From contig NZ_QFVR01000001.1 in assembly GCF_003143975.1 (NCBI RefSeq), forward strand, positions 124,001 to 188,000: a stretch of 64,000 bases of DNA. The letters are read 5' to 3'. A model generated the notes under the pieces. The model worked only from the letters and a program-made list of their open reading frames with translations. It was not told the DNA's origin and searched no databases. The position numbers and the translations under genes were made by a program. The stretch is from Kurthia sibirica (lineage in GTDB: Bacteria > Bacillota > Bacilli > Bacillales_A > Planococcaceae). Of this stretch, positions 30,667 through 40,855 are shown one piece after another (positions within the stretch are counted from its first letter, which is position 1; the number at the start of each line of letters is the position of its first letter).

Positions 30667-32304
30667 ATGAAGTCATTAGACGGATTAAAATTTGCGGAAA
30701 TGGTACAGATGGGATCCCATCATTTATCTCAAAATGCAGATTATGTAGATGCTTTAAATGTTTTCCCTGTACCAGATGGTGATACAGGAACAAATATGAA
30801 CTTATCAATGACATCTGGTGCAAAAGAAACTGCCGCTAAAGCAGAAGCTAGTATCGGTAAAACATCACAGGCGTTATCTAAAGGTCTATTAATGGGTGCG
30901 CGTGGTAACTCAGGCGTTATCTTATCGCAATTATTCCGTGGTTTCGGTAAAGCGATTGAAAAAGAAGATACAGTAGATAGTGTTAAACTTGCTCAAGCCT
31001 TCCAATACGGTGTGGAAACAGCGTATAAAGCGGTAATGAAACCAGTAGAAGGTACAATTTTAACAGTGGCACGTGAAGCAGCTGAACAAGCTGTTATCGC
31101 TGCTAAAAATAACGATAATGTTATTGAAGTAATGGAGGAAACTCTAAAAGCTGCACAAGCATCTTTAGAAAGAACACCAGAGCTTTTACCTGTTCTTAAA
31201 GAAGTAGGCGTAGTAGATAGTGGTGGTCAAGGTCTTGTTTATGTTTATGAAGGTTTCTTAGCGAGCTTAAAAGGCGAAGCGCTACCTGAAAAAACAGAAA
31301 TTAAATCTATGGATGATTTAGTCAGTGCTGAACACCATAGTGCACAAGATTTTATGGATACATCTGATATTGAATTTGGTTACTGTACTGAATTTATGGT
31401 TCGTTTTGAAGATGATAAAAAACCATTCGTAGAAGCAGAGTTCCGTGAAGATATGAGTCATTTCGGTGATTCATTACTAGTTATTTCAGATGATGAAGTT
31501 GTTAAAATTCATGTTCACTCTGAAACACCAGGTGAAGTAATTGCATACGGTCATCAATATGGTGAACTTGTGAAAATTAAAGTAGATAATATGCGTCAGC
31601 AACATACAGCAATTGTCGGTACAGAAGAAAAACCTAAGGTTAAAAAAGTTCCATATGCAATCGTTACTGTAGCGATGGGCAAAGGCATTAAAGAACTTCT
31701 TGAAAGCGTAGGCGCAGCTTATGTAATCGAAGGTGGTCAAACGATGAATCCTTCAACTGAAGATATCGTAAAAGCTGTTAAGGAAGTAGGTGCTGAACGC
31801 GTATTAATTTTACCGAATAATAAAAACATTATTATGGCAGCTCAGCAAGCGGCAGAAATTTTAGAAATCGAAGCAGCGGTAGTACCGACTAAAACGATTC
31901 CTCAAGGTTTTGCAGCACTATTAGCCTTTAATACTGAAGCATCTGTTGAGAAAAATGCAGCGGCTATGACAGCGGCAATTGATGGCGTTAAAACGGGTCA
32001 AATTACTTTTGCAGTTCGCGACACATCTATTGATGGAATCGAGATTCATAAAGATGACTTTATGTCGATGGCAGAAGGTAAAATTGTGAAAGCTAGTCCG
32101 TCTTTAAAAGAAGCGGCAGAGTATTTAGTCGATCAAATTGTGGATGAGGATGCAGAAATTATTACCATTTTATATGGTGAAGATGCAACGAAACAACAAG
32201 TAGACGATTTAGTAGCCTATATTGAAGCGCACTATGGTGATGCTGAAGTAGAAGTACACAATGGTAAACAACCTTTGTATCCCTTCATCTTGTCAGTAGA
32301 ATAA
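30667..32304 (+). CDS. fakA: Fatty acid kinase subunit A (DAK2/DhaL domain)
   Basis: ATP-binding subunit of fatty acid kinase, which phosphorylates exogenous fatty acids held by FakB proteins; YloV in B. subtilis. It has 545 residues. The N-terminal DhaL domain shows NVFPVPDGDTGTNMNLSM (near 34-51) with the Mg-binding Asp residues and GARGNSGVILSQLFRG. The C-terminal half (from about 320) is DegV-like. No fakB gene is in the window. It is followed by a terminator. Confidence 0.94.
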   Translation: MKSLDGLKFAEMVQMGSHHLSQNADYVDALNVFPVPDGDTGTNMNLSMTSGAKETAAKAEASIGKTSQALSKGLLMGARGNSGVILSQLFRGFGKAIEKEDTVDSVKLAQAFQYGVETAYKAVMKPVEGTILTVAREAAEQAVIAAKNNDNVIEVMEETLKAAQASLERTPELLPVLKEVGVVDSGGQGLVYVYEGFLASLKGEALPEKTEIKSMDDLVSAEHHSAQDFMDTSDIEFGYCTEFMVRFEDDKKPFVEAEFREDMSHFGDSLLVISDDEVVKIHVHSETPGEVIAYGHQYGELVKIKVDNMRQQHTAIVGTEEKPKVKKVPYAIVTVAMGKGIKELLESVGAAYVIEGGQTMNPSTEDIVKAVKEVGAERVLILPNNKNIIMAAQQAAEILEIEAAVVPTKTIPQGFAALLAFNTEASVEKNAAAMTAAIDGVKTGQITFAVRDTSIDGIEIHKDDFMSMAEGKIVKASPSLKEAAEYLVDQIVDEDAEIITILYGEDATKQQVDDLVAYIEAHYGDAEVEVHNGKQPLYPFILSVE

Positions 32305-32320
32305 GCATGATGATTGGTTA

Positions 32321-32351
32321 AGCAGACGAAGCAATTCGTCTGCTTTTTTTT
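32321..32351 (+). terminator. Terminator after fakA
   Basis: A perfect 10-bp stem (32321-32330 with 32335-32344), GCAA loop and an eight-base T run. Confidence 0.93.
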
Positions 32352-32514
32352 ATTCATTATACAAGTATCTTATTCTTCTATAATAAATAAAGAATCCGCT
32401 GATAATAGAACGAGAATTATTGATTTATTAGCTATAAATAGAACGAATAAATCATATTTAAAGGCTTGATTCATAGGCTATAATAAATTTGACTAAATTG
32501 TTTGGGTTATTGCA

Positions 32515-32543
32515 TTGAATCGTGTAATATTGGTAAAGATAAT
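32515..32543 (+). promoter_or_regulatory. Promoter of the serine dehydratase operon
   Basis: TTGAAT (32515-32520), 17 bp, GATAAT (32538-32543), about 22 bp before the ATG. A second TATAAT-like box lies further up at 32479-32484. Confidence 0.5.
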
Positions 32544-32564
32544 GTGTGATAAGGAGGAGAATAT

Positions 32565-33227
32565 ATGAAATTTACATCGGTTTTTGATATTATTGGTCCA
32601 GTTATGATTGGACCTTCATCATCCCATACAGCTGGAGCAGCAAGAATTGGTCGTGTAGCGCGAGATTTGTTTGGTAAGCAACCAACCTGGGCTAAAATCC
32701 ACCTGTATGGTTCCTTCGCCGAAACGTATAAAGGTCATGGTACGGACGTTGCAATCATTGGCGGTTTACTAGATTATGATACATTCGACGAACGTATTAA
32801 AACTTCCTTTGATGAAGCAGCTCGCTTAGGATTGACATTTGAATTCATTACGGAGACAGGTAGTGTTGATCATCCTAATACAGCACGCATTGTAATTGGG
32901 GATGGTGATAGTGAGATGAGCATGGTAGGCATCTCAATTGGGGGTGGCTCTATTGAGATTACAGAGCTTAATGATTTCCCTCTAAGGATGTCAGGTGGCA
33001 TGTCTGCTATTTTAGTCGTTCATGATGATCGTGCGGGCGTGGTAGCGAATGTTGCTGTTTCTTTAGCGCATCATTCGATTAATATTGGGCATATGGAAGT
33101 GTCGCGTAAAGAACGCGGTAATATGGCTTTAATGGTCATTGAAGTCGACCAAAATATCTCGACAGAAATACTGGAAGAAATTGAATTGCTTCCTAATATA
33201 ACGAAGGTAACAAGAATAAAAAATTAG
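32565..33227 (+). CDS. sdaAB: L-serine dehydratase, beta subunit
   Basis: Regulatory subunit of the iron-sulfur L-serine deaminase (serine to pyruvate and ammonia). It has 220 residues. The N-terminal SDH-beta domain has GPVMIGPSSSHTAGAARIGR; a C-terminal ACT domain begins near residue 148 with AILVVHDDRAGVVANVA. AAGGAGGAG lies upstream. It is followed 13 bases later by sdaAA. Confidence 0.96.
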   Translation: MKFTSVFDIIGPVMIGPSSSHTAGAARIGRVARDLFGKQPTWAKIHLYGSFAETYKGHGTDVAIIGGLLDYDTFDERIKTSFDEAARLGLTFEFITETGSVDHPNTARIVIGDGDSEMSMVGISIGGGSIEITELNDFPLRMSGGMSAILVVHDDRAGVVANVAVSLAHHSINIGHMEVSRKERGNMALMVIEVDQNISTEILEEIELLPNITKVTRIKN

Positions 33228-33240
33228 GGGGTTTTGATTG

Positions 33241-34137
33241 ATGGAAATTTTATTTCGTAATGTCCGAGAACTTGTTGAAAGAGCGGAAGCAGAAAATAAA
33301 TTAATTTCTGAAATTATGATTGAACAAGAAATGATTATTACAGAGCGTAACCGTGAAGAAATCATGAATCAAATGTTCCGTAATTTAGAAGTGATGGAAG
33401 CAGCGGTTGAACGCGGTTTAAATGGTGTCCAGTCCGTTACTGGCTTAACAGGTGGAGATGCCGTATTAATGCAAAATTACATCGCTTCTGGTAAAGGGTT
33501 ATCTGGTGATTTTATCTTAGATGCAGTAGCGAAAGCAGTAGCTACAAATGAAGTAAATGCAGCAATGGGGACAATTTGTGCTACGCCAACTGCAGGTTCT
33601 GCTGGTGTTGTACCAGGTACATTATTTGCTGTTAAAAATAAGTTACATCCAACGAAAGAAGAAATGGTACGCTTTTTGTTTACTGCGGGTGCCTTCGGTC
33701 AAGTCGTAGCGAATAATGCAATGATTTCGGGTGCAGCAGGTGGGTGTCAAGCAGAGGTTGGTTCAGCAGCAGCTATGGCGGCAGCTGCAATCACTGAGAT
33801 GGCAGGTGGTTCGCCACAACAAAGTGCCCATGCCTTTTCAATCTCCTTAAAAAATATGTTAGGTCTTGTTTGTGATCCAGTAGCTGGTTTAGTGGAAGTT
33901 CCTTGTGTAAAACGAAATGCAATGGGCGCAGCGAATGCTATGGTATCAGCAGATATGGCTTTGGCAGGTATTGAAAGTCGTATTCCAACAGATGAAGTAA
34001 TTGATGCGATGTATCGAATCGGTAAAACGATGCCTGTAGCGTTAAGAGAGACAGCGCAAGGTGGACTTGCGGCAACTCCAACTGGTCGTTGGTTAGAGAA
34101 GAAAATTTTTGGTAGTGCGGCGCCGGCAAATGGCTAG
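33241..34137 (+). CDS. sdaAA: L-serine dehydratase, alpha subunit ([4Fe-4S])
   Basis: Catalytic subunit carrying the oxygen-sensitive [4Fe-4S] cluster. It has 298 residues from the ATG at 33241 (AGGGGG 9 bases before; the adjacent TTG is less likely). Cysteine-containing blocks are ICATPTAGSAGVVPG, GGCQAEVGSAAAMAAAA and CDPVAGLVEVPCVKRN. Its end overlaps the recG start by 8 bases. Confidence 0.96.
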   Translation: MEILFRNVRELVERAEAENKLISEIMIEQEMIITERNREEIMNQMFRNLEVMEAAVERGLNGVQSVTGLTGGDAVLMQNYIASGKGLSGDFILDAVAKAVATNEVNAAMGTICATPTAGSAGVVPGTLFAVKNKLHPTKEEMVRFLFTAGAFGQVVANNAMISGAAGGCQAEVGSAAAMAAAAITEMAGGSPQQSAHAFSISLKNMLGLVCDPVAGLVEVPCVKRNAMGAANAMVSADMALAGIESRIPTDEVIDAMYRIGKTMPVALRETAQGGLAATPTGRWLEKKIFGSAAPANG

Positions 34138-36178
34138 TGAATTAGCTCGTCCAGTAACCGAACTCAGTGGCGTGGGGAAGGCAGCTGCCGAAAATTTAGA
34201 AAATATGCATATTCACACGATTGAAGATTTAATATGGACGTTTCCATACCGTCATGAAGATTATCGTTTGAAAAATTTAGCAGAAACACCACATAATGAG
34301 CGGGTAACGGTAGAAGGACGTATTGAGAGTATTCCTACAGTCATGTTTTTAGGTAATCGTAAATCACGTCTTCAAGTGCAGATGCTCGCTGGTCAACATT
34401 TAGTGAAGGTTGTTTTTTTTAATCAAAACTATTTAAAAACAAAGCTTGAACCTGGTACAATTGTCGCGGTAACAGGGAAATGGGATCGAGGTCGTCAGTT
34501 GATTAACGGGACACATATTTCTTGTGGACCTAAAGACGAACGAGCCGATTTTGAACCTGTTTATAGTGTAAAAGGGAAGCTTCCTCAAACAAAGTTCCGC
34601 CATTTTATGCGCCAAGCACTTGATTTATATGGACAGGACATCGAAGAACAATTACCACAGGAACTGCTCGTTAACTACAAGTTATTGCCGATTGTTGAAG
34701 CGTTGGAAGGTGTGCATTTCCCAAAGGATGCTGAAACTGCAAAACAGGCGCGCAGACGTTTTGTTTACGAGGAGTTACTGGATTTTCAATTGAAAATCCA
34801 AGCATTACGTAAACTGCGTAAAGAGCAAGAACATGGCATGGTTATTCATTATGATGTATCAAAGCTCAAGGCATTTTTTGAATCGCTTCCATACGAATTA
34901 ACAGGTGCTCAGAAAAAAGTAGTCAATGAAATTTGTCGTGATTTATTACAACCTCATAGCATGAATCGTCTCTTGCAAGGCGATGTCGGGTCTGGTAAGA
35001 CAGTCGTTGCAGCAGCAATGCTTTATGCTGCTGTGACAGCCGGTTTTCAAGGTGCTCTTATGGCACCAACGGAGATTTTAGCAGAGCAACATGCCGATAG
35101 CTTAAGTGAATGGCTAGAACCTTTTGGCCTGTCATTGGCTTTATTAACAGGTTCGACGAAAACGAAGGCACGTCGTGAAATTTTAGAACGTTTGGCAAAT
35201 GGTGATATCGATATCGTTATGGGAACACATGCACTCATTCAACCAGATGTTCGCTTTCATAAGCTTGGATTAGTGATTACGGATGAGCAACATCGCTTCG
35301 GTGTAGAACAGCGTCGCGTTTTAAAAGAGAAGGGTGAGAATCCTGATGTATTATTTATGACGGCAACACCGATTCCAAGAACATTGTCAATCACTGTTTT
35401 TGGTGAGATGGATGTTTCCATTATCGATGAGCTTCCTGCCGGTCGTAAAGAGATTGAAACGCACTGGGTAAAACAGGAGCAGTTCAATCAAATTATTACG
35501 AAAATGACCACGGAGATTGCTGCAGGTAGGCAAGCATATGTAATTTGCCCGCTCATAGAAGAATCTGACAAGCTTGACGTGCAAAATGCTGTCGAAGTGT
35601 ACGAACAACTAACGACGTTATTTCACGGTAAATTCAATATTGGTTTGATGCATGGCCGACTATCATCAAGTGATAAGGATGCTGTTATGCGCGAATTTAG
35701 TGAGGGTAATTTACAAGTGCTCGTGTCGACGACTGTTGTAGAAGTCGGTGTCAATGTCCCAAATGCAACATTCATGATGATTTATGATGCTGAACGTTTT
35801 GGTTTAGCTCAACTTCACCAGTTAAGAGGACGTGTTGGGCGGGGTGAGCATCAATCATATTGTATATTACTTGCAGATCCAAAAAGTGACGAGGGCAAGG
35901 AACGTATGATTTCGATGGTGGAAATGACAGATGGTTTCCGATTAGCTGAAAAAGATTTAGAGTTAAGAGGTCCGGGAGATTTCTTTGGTCGTAAGCAAAG
36001 TGGTATGCCAGAATTTAAAGTAGCAGACTTAATACATGACTATCGTGCCTTAGAAACAGCGAGACAAGATGCAGTGAAAATGGTAGATTCCGAGGATTTT
36101 TGGCAAAATCCAAATTATGCAGGTTTGCGCAAAAAACTTGAAAAATCAGGTGTTTTAGACGGTGAGAGAATCGATTAA
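34130..36178 (+). CDS. recG: ATP-dependent DNA helicase RecG
   Basis: Branched-DNA helicase acting on stalled forks and recombination intermediates. It has 682 residues from the ATG at 34130, which overlaps sdaAA; the ribosome binding site is poor, implying coupling. An N-terminal wedge/OB domain is followed by Walker A GDVGSGKTVVA (near 284), the DEQH box and the C-terminal helicase lobe with STTVVEVGVNVPNA and QLRGRVGRG. The GDFFGRKQSG motif completes the family signature. Confidence 0.97.
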   Translation: MASELARPVTELSGVGKAAAENLENMHIHTIEDLIWTFPYRHEDYRLKNLAETPHNERVTVEGRIESIPTVMFLGNRKSRLQVQMLAGQHLVKVVFFNQNYLKTKLEPGTIVAVTGKWDRGRQLINGTHISCGPKDERADFEPVYSVKGKLPQTKFRHFMRQALDLYGQDIEEQLPQELLVNYKLLPIVEALEGVHFPKDAETAKQARRRFVYEELLDFQLKIQALRKLRKEQEHGMVIHYDVSKLKAFFESLPYELTGAQKKVVNEICRDLLQPHSMNRLLQGDVGSGKTVVAAAMLYAAVTAGFQGALMAPTEILAEQHADSLSEWLEPFGLSLALLTGSTKTKARREILERLANGDIDIVMGTHALIQPDVRFHKLGLVITDEQHRFGVEQRRVLKEKGENPDVLFMTATPIPRTLSITVFGEMDVSIIDELPAGRKEIETHWVKQEQFNQIITKMTTEIAAGRQAYVICPLIEESDKLDVQNAVEVYEQLTTLFHGKFNIGLMHGRLSSSDKDAVMREFSEGNLQVLVSTTVVEVGVNVPNATFMMIYDAERFGLAQLHQLRGRVGRGEHQSYCILLADPKSDEGKERMISMVEMTDGFRLAEKDLELRGPGDFFGRKQSGMPEFKVADLIHDYRALETARQDAVKMVDSEDFWQNPNYAGLRKKLEKSGVLDGERID

Positions 36179-36183
36179 TTGCA

Positions 36184-36230
36184 GGGGATATCAAGCGTTT
36201 AAGTAAACAACACTTGACATTCCCTTTTTT
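36184..36230 (+). terminator. Imperfect terminator after recG, overlapping the fapR promoter
   Basis: GGGGATATCAAGCGTTT can pair with AAACAACACTTGACATTCCC around AAGT, with bulges, and CCC is followed by TTTTTT. The descending arm contains the TTGACA used as the fapR -35. Confidence 0.6.
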
Positions 36231-36243
36231 ATATTTATATACT
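36214..36243 (+). promoter_or_regulatory. Sigma-A promoter of the fapR lipid operon
   Basis: TTGACA (36214-36219), 18 bp, TATACT (36238-36243). The FapR operator begins just downstream, around the transcription start. Confidence 0.75.
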
Positions 36244-36247
36244 GATG

Positions 36248-36264
36248 TTAGTACCAAGTGCTAA
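36248..36264 (+). promoter_or_regulatory. FapR operator
   Basis: TTAGTACCAAGTGCTAA is a 17-bp inverted repeat matching the known FapR box (TTAGTACCTGATACTAA type). It overlaps the initiation region of fapR-plsX-fabD-fabG, so malonyl-CoA-free FapR should repress its own operon. Confidence 0.88.
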
Positions 36265-36285
36265 TACAAGGGTGGGAAAAGGACA

Positions 36286-36876
36286 ATGAAGTACTCGAAA
36301 AAAGAAAGACAAAGATTATTAAAGCAAACCATTGAAGATAATCCCTTTGTGACAGACGATCAACTAGCGAGCAAGTTTATCGTTAGCGTCCAGACGATTC
36401 GATTGGATCGCATGGAATTATCCATCCCAGAGCTACGCGAGCGAATAAAAGATGTAGCGGCACATAATTTTGAAAATGAAGTAAAATCGTTACCAATTGA
36501 TGAAATAATTGGTGAAATTATAGATATTGATTTAGATGAACGTGCATTATCGATCTTCGATGTTAAAGAGGAGCATGTATTTCAACGAAATGGCATCGCC
36601 CGTGGGCATCATTTATTTGCACAGGCCAATTCATTAGCTGTGGCAGTAATTGACGACGATTTAGCATTGACAGTAAAATCAGAGCTATTATACACGCGTC
36701 CCGTACATGCGGAGGATCGTGTAATCGCTAAAGCAATCGTGACAGGTAAAGACGATGCTAGAGACCGTACATTTGTGGAAGTAACATCTACAGTAGAAGG
36801 TAGCACAGTTTTTGTTGGTAAATTTGAAATGTATCGTACGAAGGGTAAAGGTGGTAAAAATGAAAATAGCAATTGA
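36286..36876 (+). CDS. fapR: Transcriptional repressor of fatty acid and phospholipid synthesis
   Basis: Represses lipid synthesis genes and is released by malonyl-CoA. It has 196 residues. An N-terminal helix-turn-helix ([20 protein letters not shown], near 22-41) is linked to a hotdog-fold malonyl-CoA-binding domain with [32 protein letters not shown] precedes the ATG. It overlaps plsX by 17 bases. Autoregulation is supported by the operator at 36248. Confidence 0.97.
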   Translation: MKYSKKERQRLLKQTIEDNPFVTDDQLASKFIVSVQTIRLDRMELSIPELRERIKDVAAHNFENEVKSLPIDEIIGEIIDIDLDERALSIFDVKEEHVFQRNGIARGHHLFAQANSLAVAVIDDDLALTVKSELLYTRPVHAEDRVIAKAIVTGKDDARDRTFVEVTSTVEGSTVFVGKFEMYRTKGKGGKNENSN

Positions 36877-37846
36877 TGGTATGGGTGGCGACAATGCCCC
36901 TAAGGAAATCGTCGAAGGTGTTTTTTCGGCTGTTCATGATTTTCCCGATGTAGAATTTACAATTTATGGTGACGAAGAAAAAATGTCTCCTTATATACAG
37001 CAACACGAGCGCGTTAAAATTATTCATTGTTCTGAAAAAATTGAAGGAACAGATGAACCAGTTCGTGCAGTACGTCGCAAAAAAGATGCATCGATGGTGC
37101 GTATGGCTCAAGCCGTTGCGGATGGTGAAGCAGATGCATGTGTATCCGCTGGCAATACGGGAGCGCTTATGGCGGCTGGCTTATTCATCGTGCATCGTAT
37201 TGAGGGGATTGATCGACCAGCCCTATCGACGACTTTACCAACGATGGATGGTGTAGGTTTTGATATGATGGACTTAGGTGCGAATGCTGATGCCAAGCCA
37301 GAGAATATTTTACAATATGCGATTATGGGGAGTATTTATGCGCAGCAAGTACGTGGTATTGACAAGCCAACTGTCGGCTTATTGAATATTGGTACGGAAG
37401 ATAAAAAAGGCAATGAATTAACGAAGGCTGCTTTTGCTTTATTAAAAGAAGCGGATATTAATTTTATTGGCAATGTTGAAGCGCGTGAATTATTAAATCA
37501 TGCAGCAGATGTTGTTGTAACAGATGGTTTTACAGGTAATATGGTATTAAAAACAATCGAAGGCGTTGCCGGTAATATTTTTGGGATGTTAAAAGAAGAA
37601 TTTATGTCATCGACAAAAACAAAAATGGCAGCAGTTATGATGAAAAATAATTTAAAAAATATTAAAACAAAAATGGATTATTCCGAATATGGTGGAGCAC
37701 CATTATTTGGTTTGAAAGCACCAGTCGTAAAAGCACACGGTTCATCAAAGGCCAACGCTATTTATAGTGCGATTCGTCAAACGCATATTATGGTTGAACA
37801 TCAAGTGTGTCAAACGATTGATTCTACAATTTCAAAGGAGAATTAA
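36860..37846 (+). CDS. plsX: Phosphate acyltransferase PlsX
   Basis: Makes acyl-phosphate from acyl-ACP for PlsY in phosphatidic acid synthesis. It has 328 residues from the ATG at 36860 ([14 protein letters not shown]), set inside the end of fapR behind [20 protein letters not shown] and [19 protein letters not shown] are family motifs. The protein is a peripheral membrane enzyme in Firmicutes. Confidence 0.97.
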   Translation: MKIAIDGMGGDNAPKEIVEGVFSAVHDFPDVEFTIYGDEEKMSPYIQQHERVKIIHCSEKIEGTDEPVRAVRRKKDASMVRMAQAVADGEADACVSAGNTGALMAAGLFIVHRIEGIDRPALSTTLPTMDGVGFDMMDLGANADAKPENILQYAIMGSIYAQQVRGIDKPTVGLLNIGTEDKKGNELTKAAFALLKEADINFIGNVEARELLNHAADVVVTDGFTGNMVLKTIEGVAGNIFGMLKEEFMSSTKTKMAAVMMKNNLKNIKTKMDYSEYGGAPLFGLKAPVVKAHGSSKANAIYSAIRQTHIMVEHQVCQTIDSTISKEN

Positions 37847-37848
37847 CT

Positions 37849-38796
37849 ATGACTAAAATCGCATTCATCTTTCCTGGCCAAGGTTCACAAACCGTTGGTA
37901 TGGGACAACAATTAATCGACACGGATTCACGTAGTAAAGAATTTTATGATCAAGCAGATCAGTTGTTAAATATGGAGTTATCTAAATTGATGTTAGAAGG
38001 TCCTCAAGAGGAATTAACATTGACGTTTCACGCGCAGCCGGCTTTGCTAACGACAGGTGCGATGATTTCACAGAGATTAATGGATCACGGGATTACACCT
38101 GCTTTCACTGCAGGTCATAGTTTAGGTGAATATACGGCTTTAGTCGCTTCTAAAGTGTTATCATTTGAAGATGCTTGCGTTGCAGTACATAAGCGTGGAT
38201 TATATATGAATGATGCAGTACCAGCTGGTCAAGGTGCGATGTCGGCGGTTTTAGGACTTGATGCACAAGCATTGCAACAAGTAACAGATGAAGTGACAAA
38301 GGATTTAGATGAGGTTGTACAGTTAGCAAATTTAAATTGTCCAGGTCAAATTGTCATTTCAGGTACAGCAAAAGCGGTGGAAGTTGCCGGTGTGAAAGCA
38401 AAAGAAGCGGGTGCTAGACGCGTATTGCCATTAGTGGTGAGCGGTCCTTTTCATTCAGAATTAATGCGCCCGGCAGCTTCACGTTTAGAGGAAATGCTCT
38501 CAGCTATTCCGAAGAAAAATGCAGAAATACCAGTCATTGCGAATGTCACGGCACAACCGGTTGTTGATGCAGATACTATTCAACAATTGCTTGTTGAACA
38601 ATTGTATTCACCAGTACGTTGGGAAGAAACAGTTCGTGAGTTGATCGCTTCAGGCGTTGATACGTTTATCGAATGTGGTCCAGGTAAAGTGTTGAGTGGT
38701 CTTGTAAAAAAAGTAGATCGTCAATTAACGACGTTTTGCGTATATGATGAAGAAACGATGCAAGCTGTCATCGATGCATCCAAGGAGTGGAACTAA
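37849..38796 (+). CDS. fabD: Malonyl-CoA:ACP transacylase
   Basis: Loads malonate onto ACP. It has 315 residues. The nucleophile Ser91 is in GHSLGEY; FPGQGSQ opens the protein, and the second active-site His lies in SGPFHSELM. It starts two bases after the plsX stop with AAAGGAG upstream. Confidence 0.97.
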   Translation: MTKIAFIFPGQGSQTVGMGQQLIDTDSRSKEFYDQADQLLNMELSKLMLEGPQEELTLTFHAQPALLTTGAMISQRLMDHGITPAFTAGHSLGEYTALVASKVLSFEDACVAVHKRGLYMNDAVPAGQGAMSAVLGLDAQALQQVTDEVTKDLDEVVQLANLNCPGQIVISGTAKAVEVAGVKAKEAGARRVLPLVVSGPFHSELMRPAASRLEEMLSAIPKKNAEIPVIANVTAQPVVDADTIQQLLVEQLYSPVRWEETVRELIASGVDTFIECGPGKVLSGLVKKVDRQLTTFCVYDEETMQAVIDASKEWN

Positions 38797-38797
38797 T

Positions 38798-39541
38798 ATG
38801 AAATTATCGAATAAAACAGCGGTAGTAACAGGTGCTTCACGCGGCATCGGTCGTGAAATTGCATTACATTTAGCCTCTGAAGGTGCAAAGGTTGTTGTCA
38901 ACTATAGCGGTTCTCAAGCGAAAGCAGAAGAAGTTGTAGCGCAAATAATAGCAAATGGTGGACAAGCCATTGCGCATCAAGCAAATGTCGCAAATGCGGA
39001 TGATGTCAAAGGTTTAATGGCCGCAACAATGACGAATTTCGGTTCGATTGATATATTAGTTAATAATGCTGGTATAACAAAAGATAATTTAATCATGCGT
39101 ATGAAAGAAGAAGATTTTGATGCGGTCGTTGATACGAATTTGAAATCAGTATTTCTCTGTACGAAGGCGGTAAGTCGTCAAATGATGAAACAGCGTGCAG
39201 GTGCGATCATCAATATAGCGTCAATTGTTGGCGTAGCAGGAAATGCTGGTCAAGCGAATTACGTTGCTTCAAAAGCCGCTGTCATTGGTTTTACAAAAAC
39301 AGCAGCGAAGGAATTTTCGACACGGAATATTCGTGTAAATGCAATTGCACCGGGTTTTATTGAAACGGAAATGACAGCAGCATTGCCTGAAGATGTCAAA
39401 ACGGCTATGCTCGGACAAATCCCATTAGCGAAGCTTGGGCAAGCTTCTGAAGTAGCAAAGGTTGTTACATTTTTAGCATCAGATGATGCGAGTTACATGA
39501 CGGGTCAAACATTGCATGTTGATGGCGGAATGGTTATGTAA
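38798..39541 (+). CDS. fabG: 3-oxoacyl-[ACP] reductase
   Basis: NADPH-dependent reduction of 3-oxoacyl-ACP. It has 247 residues from the ATG at 38798, one base after fabD, with AAGGAG upstream. It is a classic short-chain dehydrogenase: TGASRGIG (11-18), NNAG (89-92) and the Ser142/Tyr155/Lys159 catalytic set. The longer opening upstream only reads through fabD. Confidence 0.97.
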   Translation: MKLSNKTAVVTGASRGIGREIALHLASEGAKVVVNYSGSQAKAEEVVAQIIANGGQAIAHQANVANADDVKGLMAATMTNFGSIDILVNNAGITKDNLIMRMKEEDFDAVVDTNLKSVFLCTKAVSRQMMKQRAGAIINIASIVGVAGNAGQANYVASKAAVIGFTKTAAKEFSTRNIRVNAIAPGFIETEMTAALPEDVKTAMLGQIPLAKLGQASEVAKVVTFLASDDASYMTGQTLHVDGGMVM

Positions 39542-39591
39542 TCATTCGAGAAAAGGTTTGAAATCCTATGTTCAAATCTGCGTTGAAATGT

Positions 39592-39597
39592 TATACT
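39592..39597 (+). promoter_or_regulatory. Candidate -10 box of acpP
   Basis: TATACT about 90 bp before acpP in a 147-base gap after fabG. The -35 is weak (TTCAAA at 15-bp spacing), so a separate acpP promoter is only possible. No second FapR box is seen here. Confidence 0.3.
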
Positions 39598-39688
39598 AAA
39601 AACGAAAAAAGTGGTCATACCAATTTGGAAATTATTACTTTTATATTGTGTTGACACAGCTTATTATTATTGAGGGGAGGTGAGTATT

Positions 39689-39925
39689 TTGGCTACAGTA
39701 ATTGAACGCGTAACGAAAGTTGTCGTTGACCGTCTAGGTGTTGACGAAAGCGAAGTGAAATTAGAAGCTTCTTTCAAGGACGATTTAGGTGCTGACTCAC
39801 TAGATGTTGTTGAACTAGTAATGGAACTTGAAGAAGAATTTGATATGCAAATCGAGGATGAAGACGCTGAACAAATTTCAACAGTTGGTAAGGCAGTAAC
39901 ATTCATCGAAAGCAAAATTGGCTAG
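39689..39925 (+). CDS. acpP: Acyl carrier protein
   Basis: Carries acyl chains on a phosphopantetheine arm during fatty acid synthesis. The TTG at 39689 is chosen because it gives the canonical start [17 protein letters not shown] and sits behind GGGGAGGTGA; a GTG at 39680 lies inside that site. From the TTG it has 78 acidic residues. The modified serine is Ser37 in [10 protein letters not shown]. It follows fabG and precedes rnc, the standard order. Confidence 0.96.
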   Translation: MATVIERVTKVVVDRLGVDESEVKLEASFKDDLGADSLDVVELVMELEEEFDMQIEDEDAEQISTVGKAVTFIESKIG

Positions 39926-39930
39926 TACTA

Positions 39931-39960
39931 AATAGCGGTGATTTTCACGCACTATTTTTT
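39931..39960 (+). terminator. First hairpin after acpP
   Basis: ATAG-CG-GTGA pairs with TCAC-GCA-CTAT with an internal loop, followed by TTTTTT. Confidence 0.6.
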
Positions 39961-39975
39961 ATATATCCAGAAGAG

Positions 39976-40014
39976 ATACTTCCATGATTTTTGAGTCATG
40001 GAGGTATTTTTGTA
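39976..40014 (+). terminator. Second terminator after acpP
   Basis: A 12-bp stem (39976-39987 with 39996-40007, one G-T pair) followed by TTTTGTATTTATTTTT. Confidence 0.8.
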
Positions 40015-40091
40015 TTTATTTTTGCACATTGACTAATAAACAGGTAAAATTGAATATGTACTACTATAAGTAAAATAAGAGGTTGATAAAA

Positions 40092-40844
40092 ATGAGAATT
40101 GAAGAATTATCTCAGAGAAATGCTGCAATATCTGATCAAGCAAGAACGAAATTTGAAGAGTTACAATCGATTTTGGGCCTTCATTTTAGTAACAAAAGTT
40201 TACTCTACAATGCATTTACACACTCATCATTTGTAAATGAACATCGTCGCAAAGAATTTGAAGACAATGAAAGACTAGAGTTTTTAGGCGATGCAGTATT
40301 AGAGCTAACTGTTTCTAAGTTTTTATTCCTATTGTTCCCTAAGATGACAGAAGGTGAGCTTACTAAACTTCGAGCAGCGATTGTTTGTGAGCCATCATTA
40401 GTGATTTTTGCAAATGAACTGAATTTTGGACAGTATGTTTTGTTGGGAAAAGGTGAAGAAATTACGGGAGGTCGTGAACGTCCAGCTTTATTAGCCGATT
40501 GCTTTGAAGCGTTTGTTGGCGCGTTGTATTTGGACCAAGGTTTAGAAACAGTTGTGGGATTTTTGGAAAAGGTTGTTTTTCCTAAAGTGGAGCTCGGAAC
40601 ATTCTCACATGTCGTTGATTTCAAAAGTCAGCTACAAGAAATGGTACAACAATCAAATTCAGGCGTCCTTGCATATGAGATTGTCAAAGAAAATGGTCCA
40701 GCACATAACAGAACATTCATATCTAAAGTCACTTTAAGCGGTGAAGAATTAGGTGAAGGTCATGGCAAATCTAAGAAGGAAGCTGAACAAAAGGCCGCTC
40801 AAACTGCGATGCGTACCCTAAAAGAACAGTTACCTAAAGACTAG
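40092..40844 (+). CDS. rnc: Ribonuclease III
   Basis: Cuts double-stranded RNA in rRNA and mRNA processing. It has 250 residues from the ATG at 40092, with AAGAGG 9 bases upstream; the TTG at 40083 is inside that site. The signature [14 protein letters not shown] holds active-site acidic residues, and a second acidic cluster is at [15 protein letters not shown]-terminal dsRNA-binding domain includes [16 protein letters not shown]. It begins the rnc-smc-ftsY operon. Confidence 0.97.
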   Translation: MRIEELSQRNAAISDQARTKFEELQSILGLHFSNKSLLYNAFTHSSFVNEHRRKEFEDNERLEFLGDAVLELTVSKFLFLLFPKMTEGELTKLRAAIVCEPSLVIFANELNFGQYVLLGKGEEITGGRERPALLADCFEAFVGALYLDQGLETVVGFLEKVVFPKVELGTFSHVVDFKSQLQEMVQQSNSGVLAYEIVKENGPAHNRTFISKVTLSGEELGEGHGKSKKEAEQKAAQTAMRTLKEQLPKD

Positions 40845-40855
40845 GGGGTATTTAT

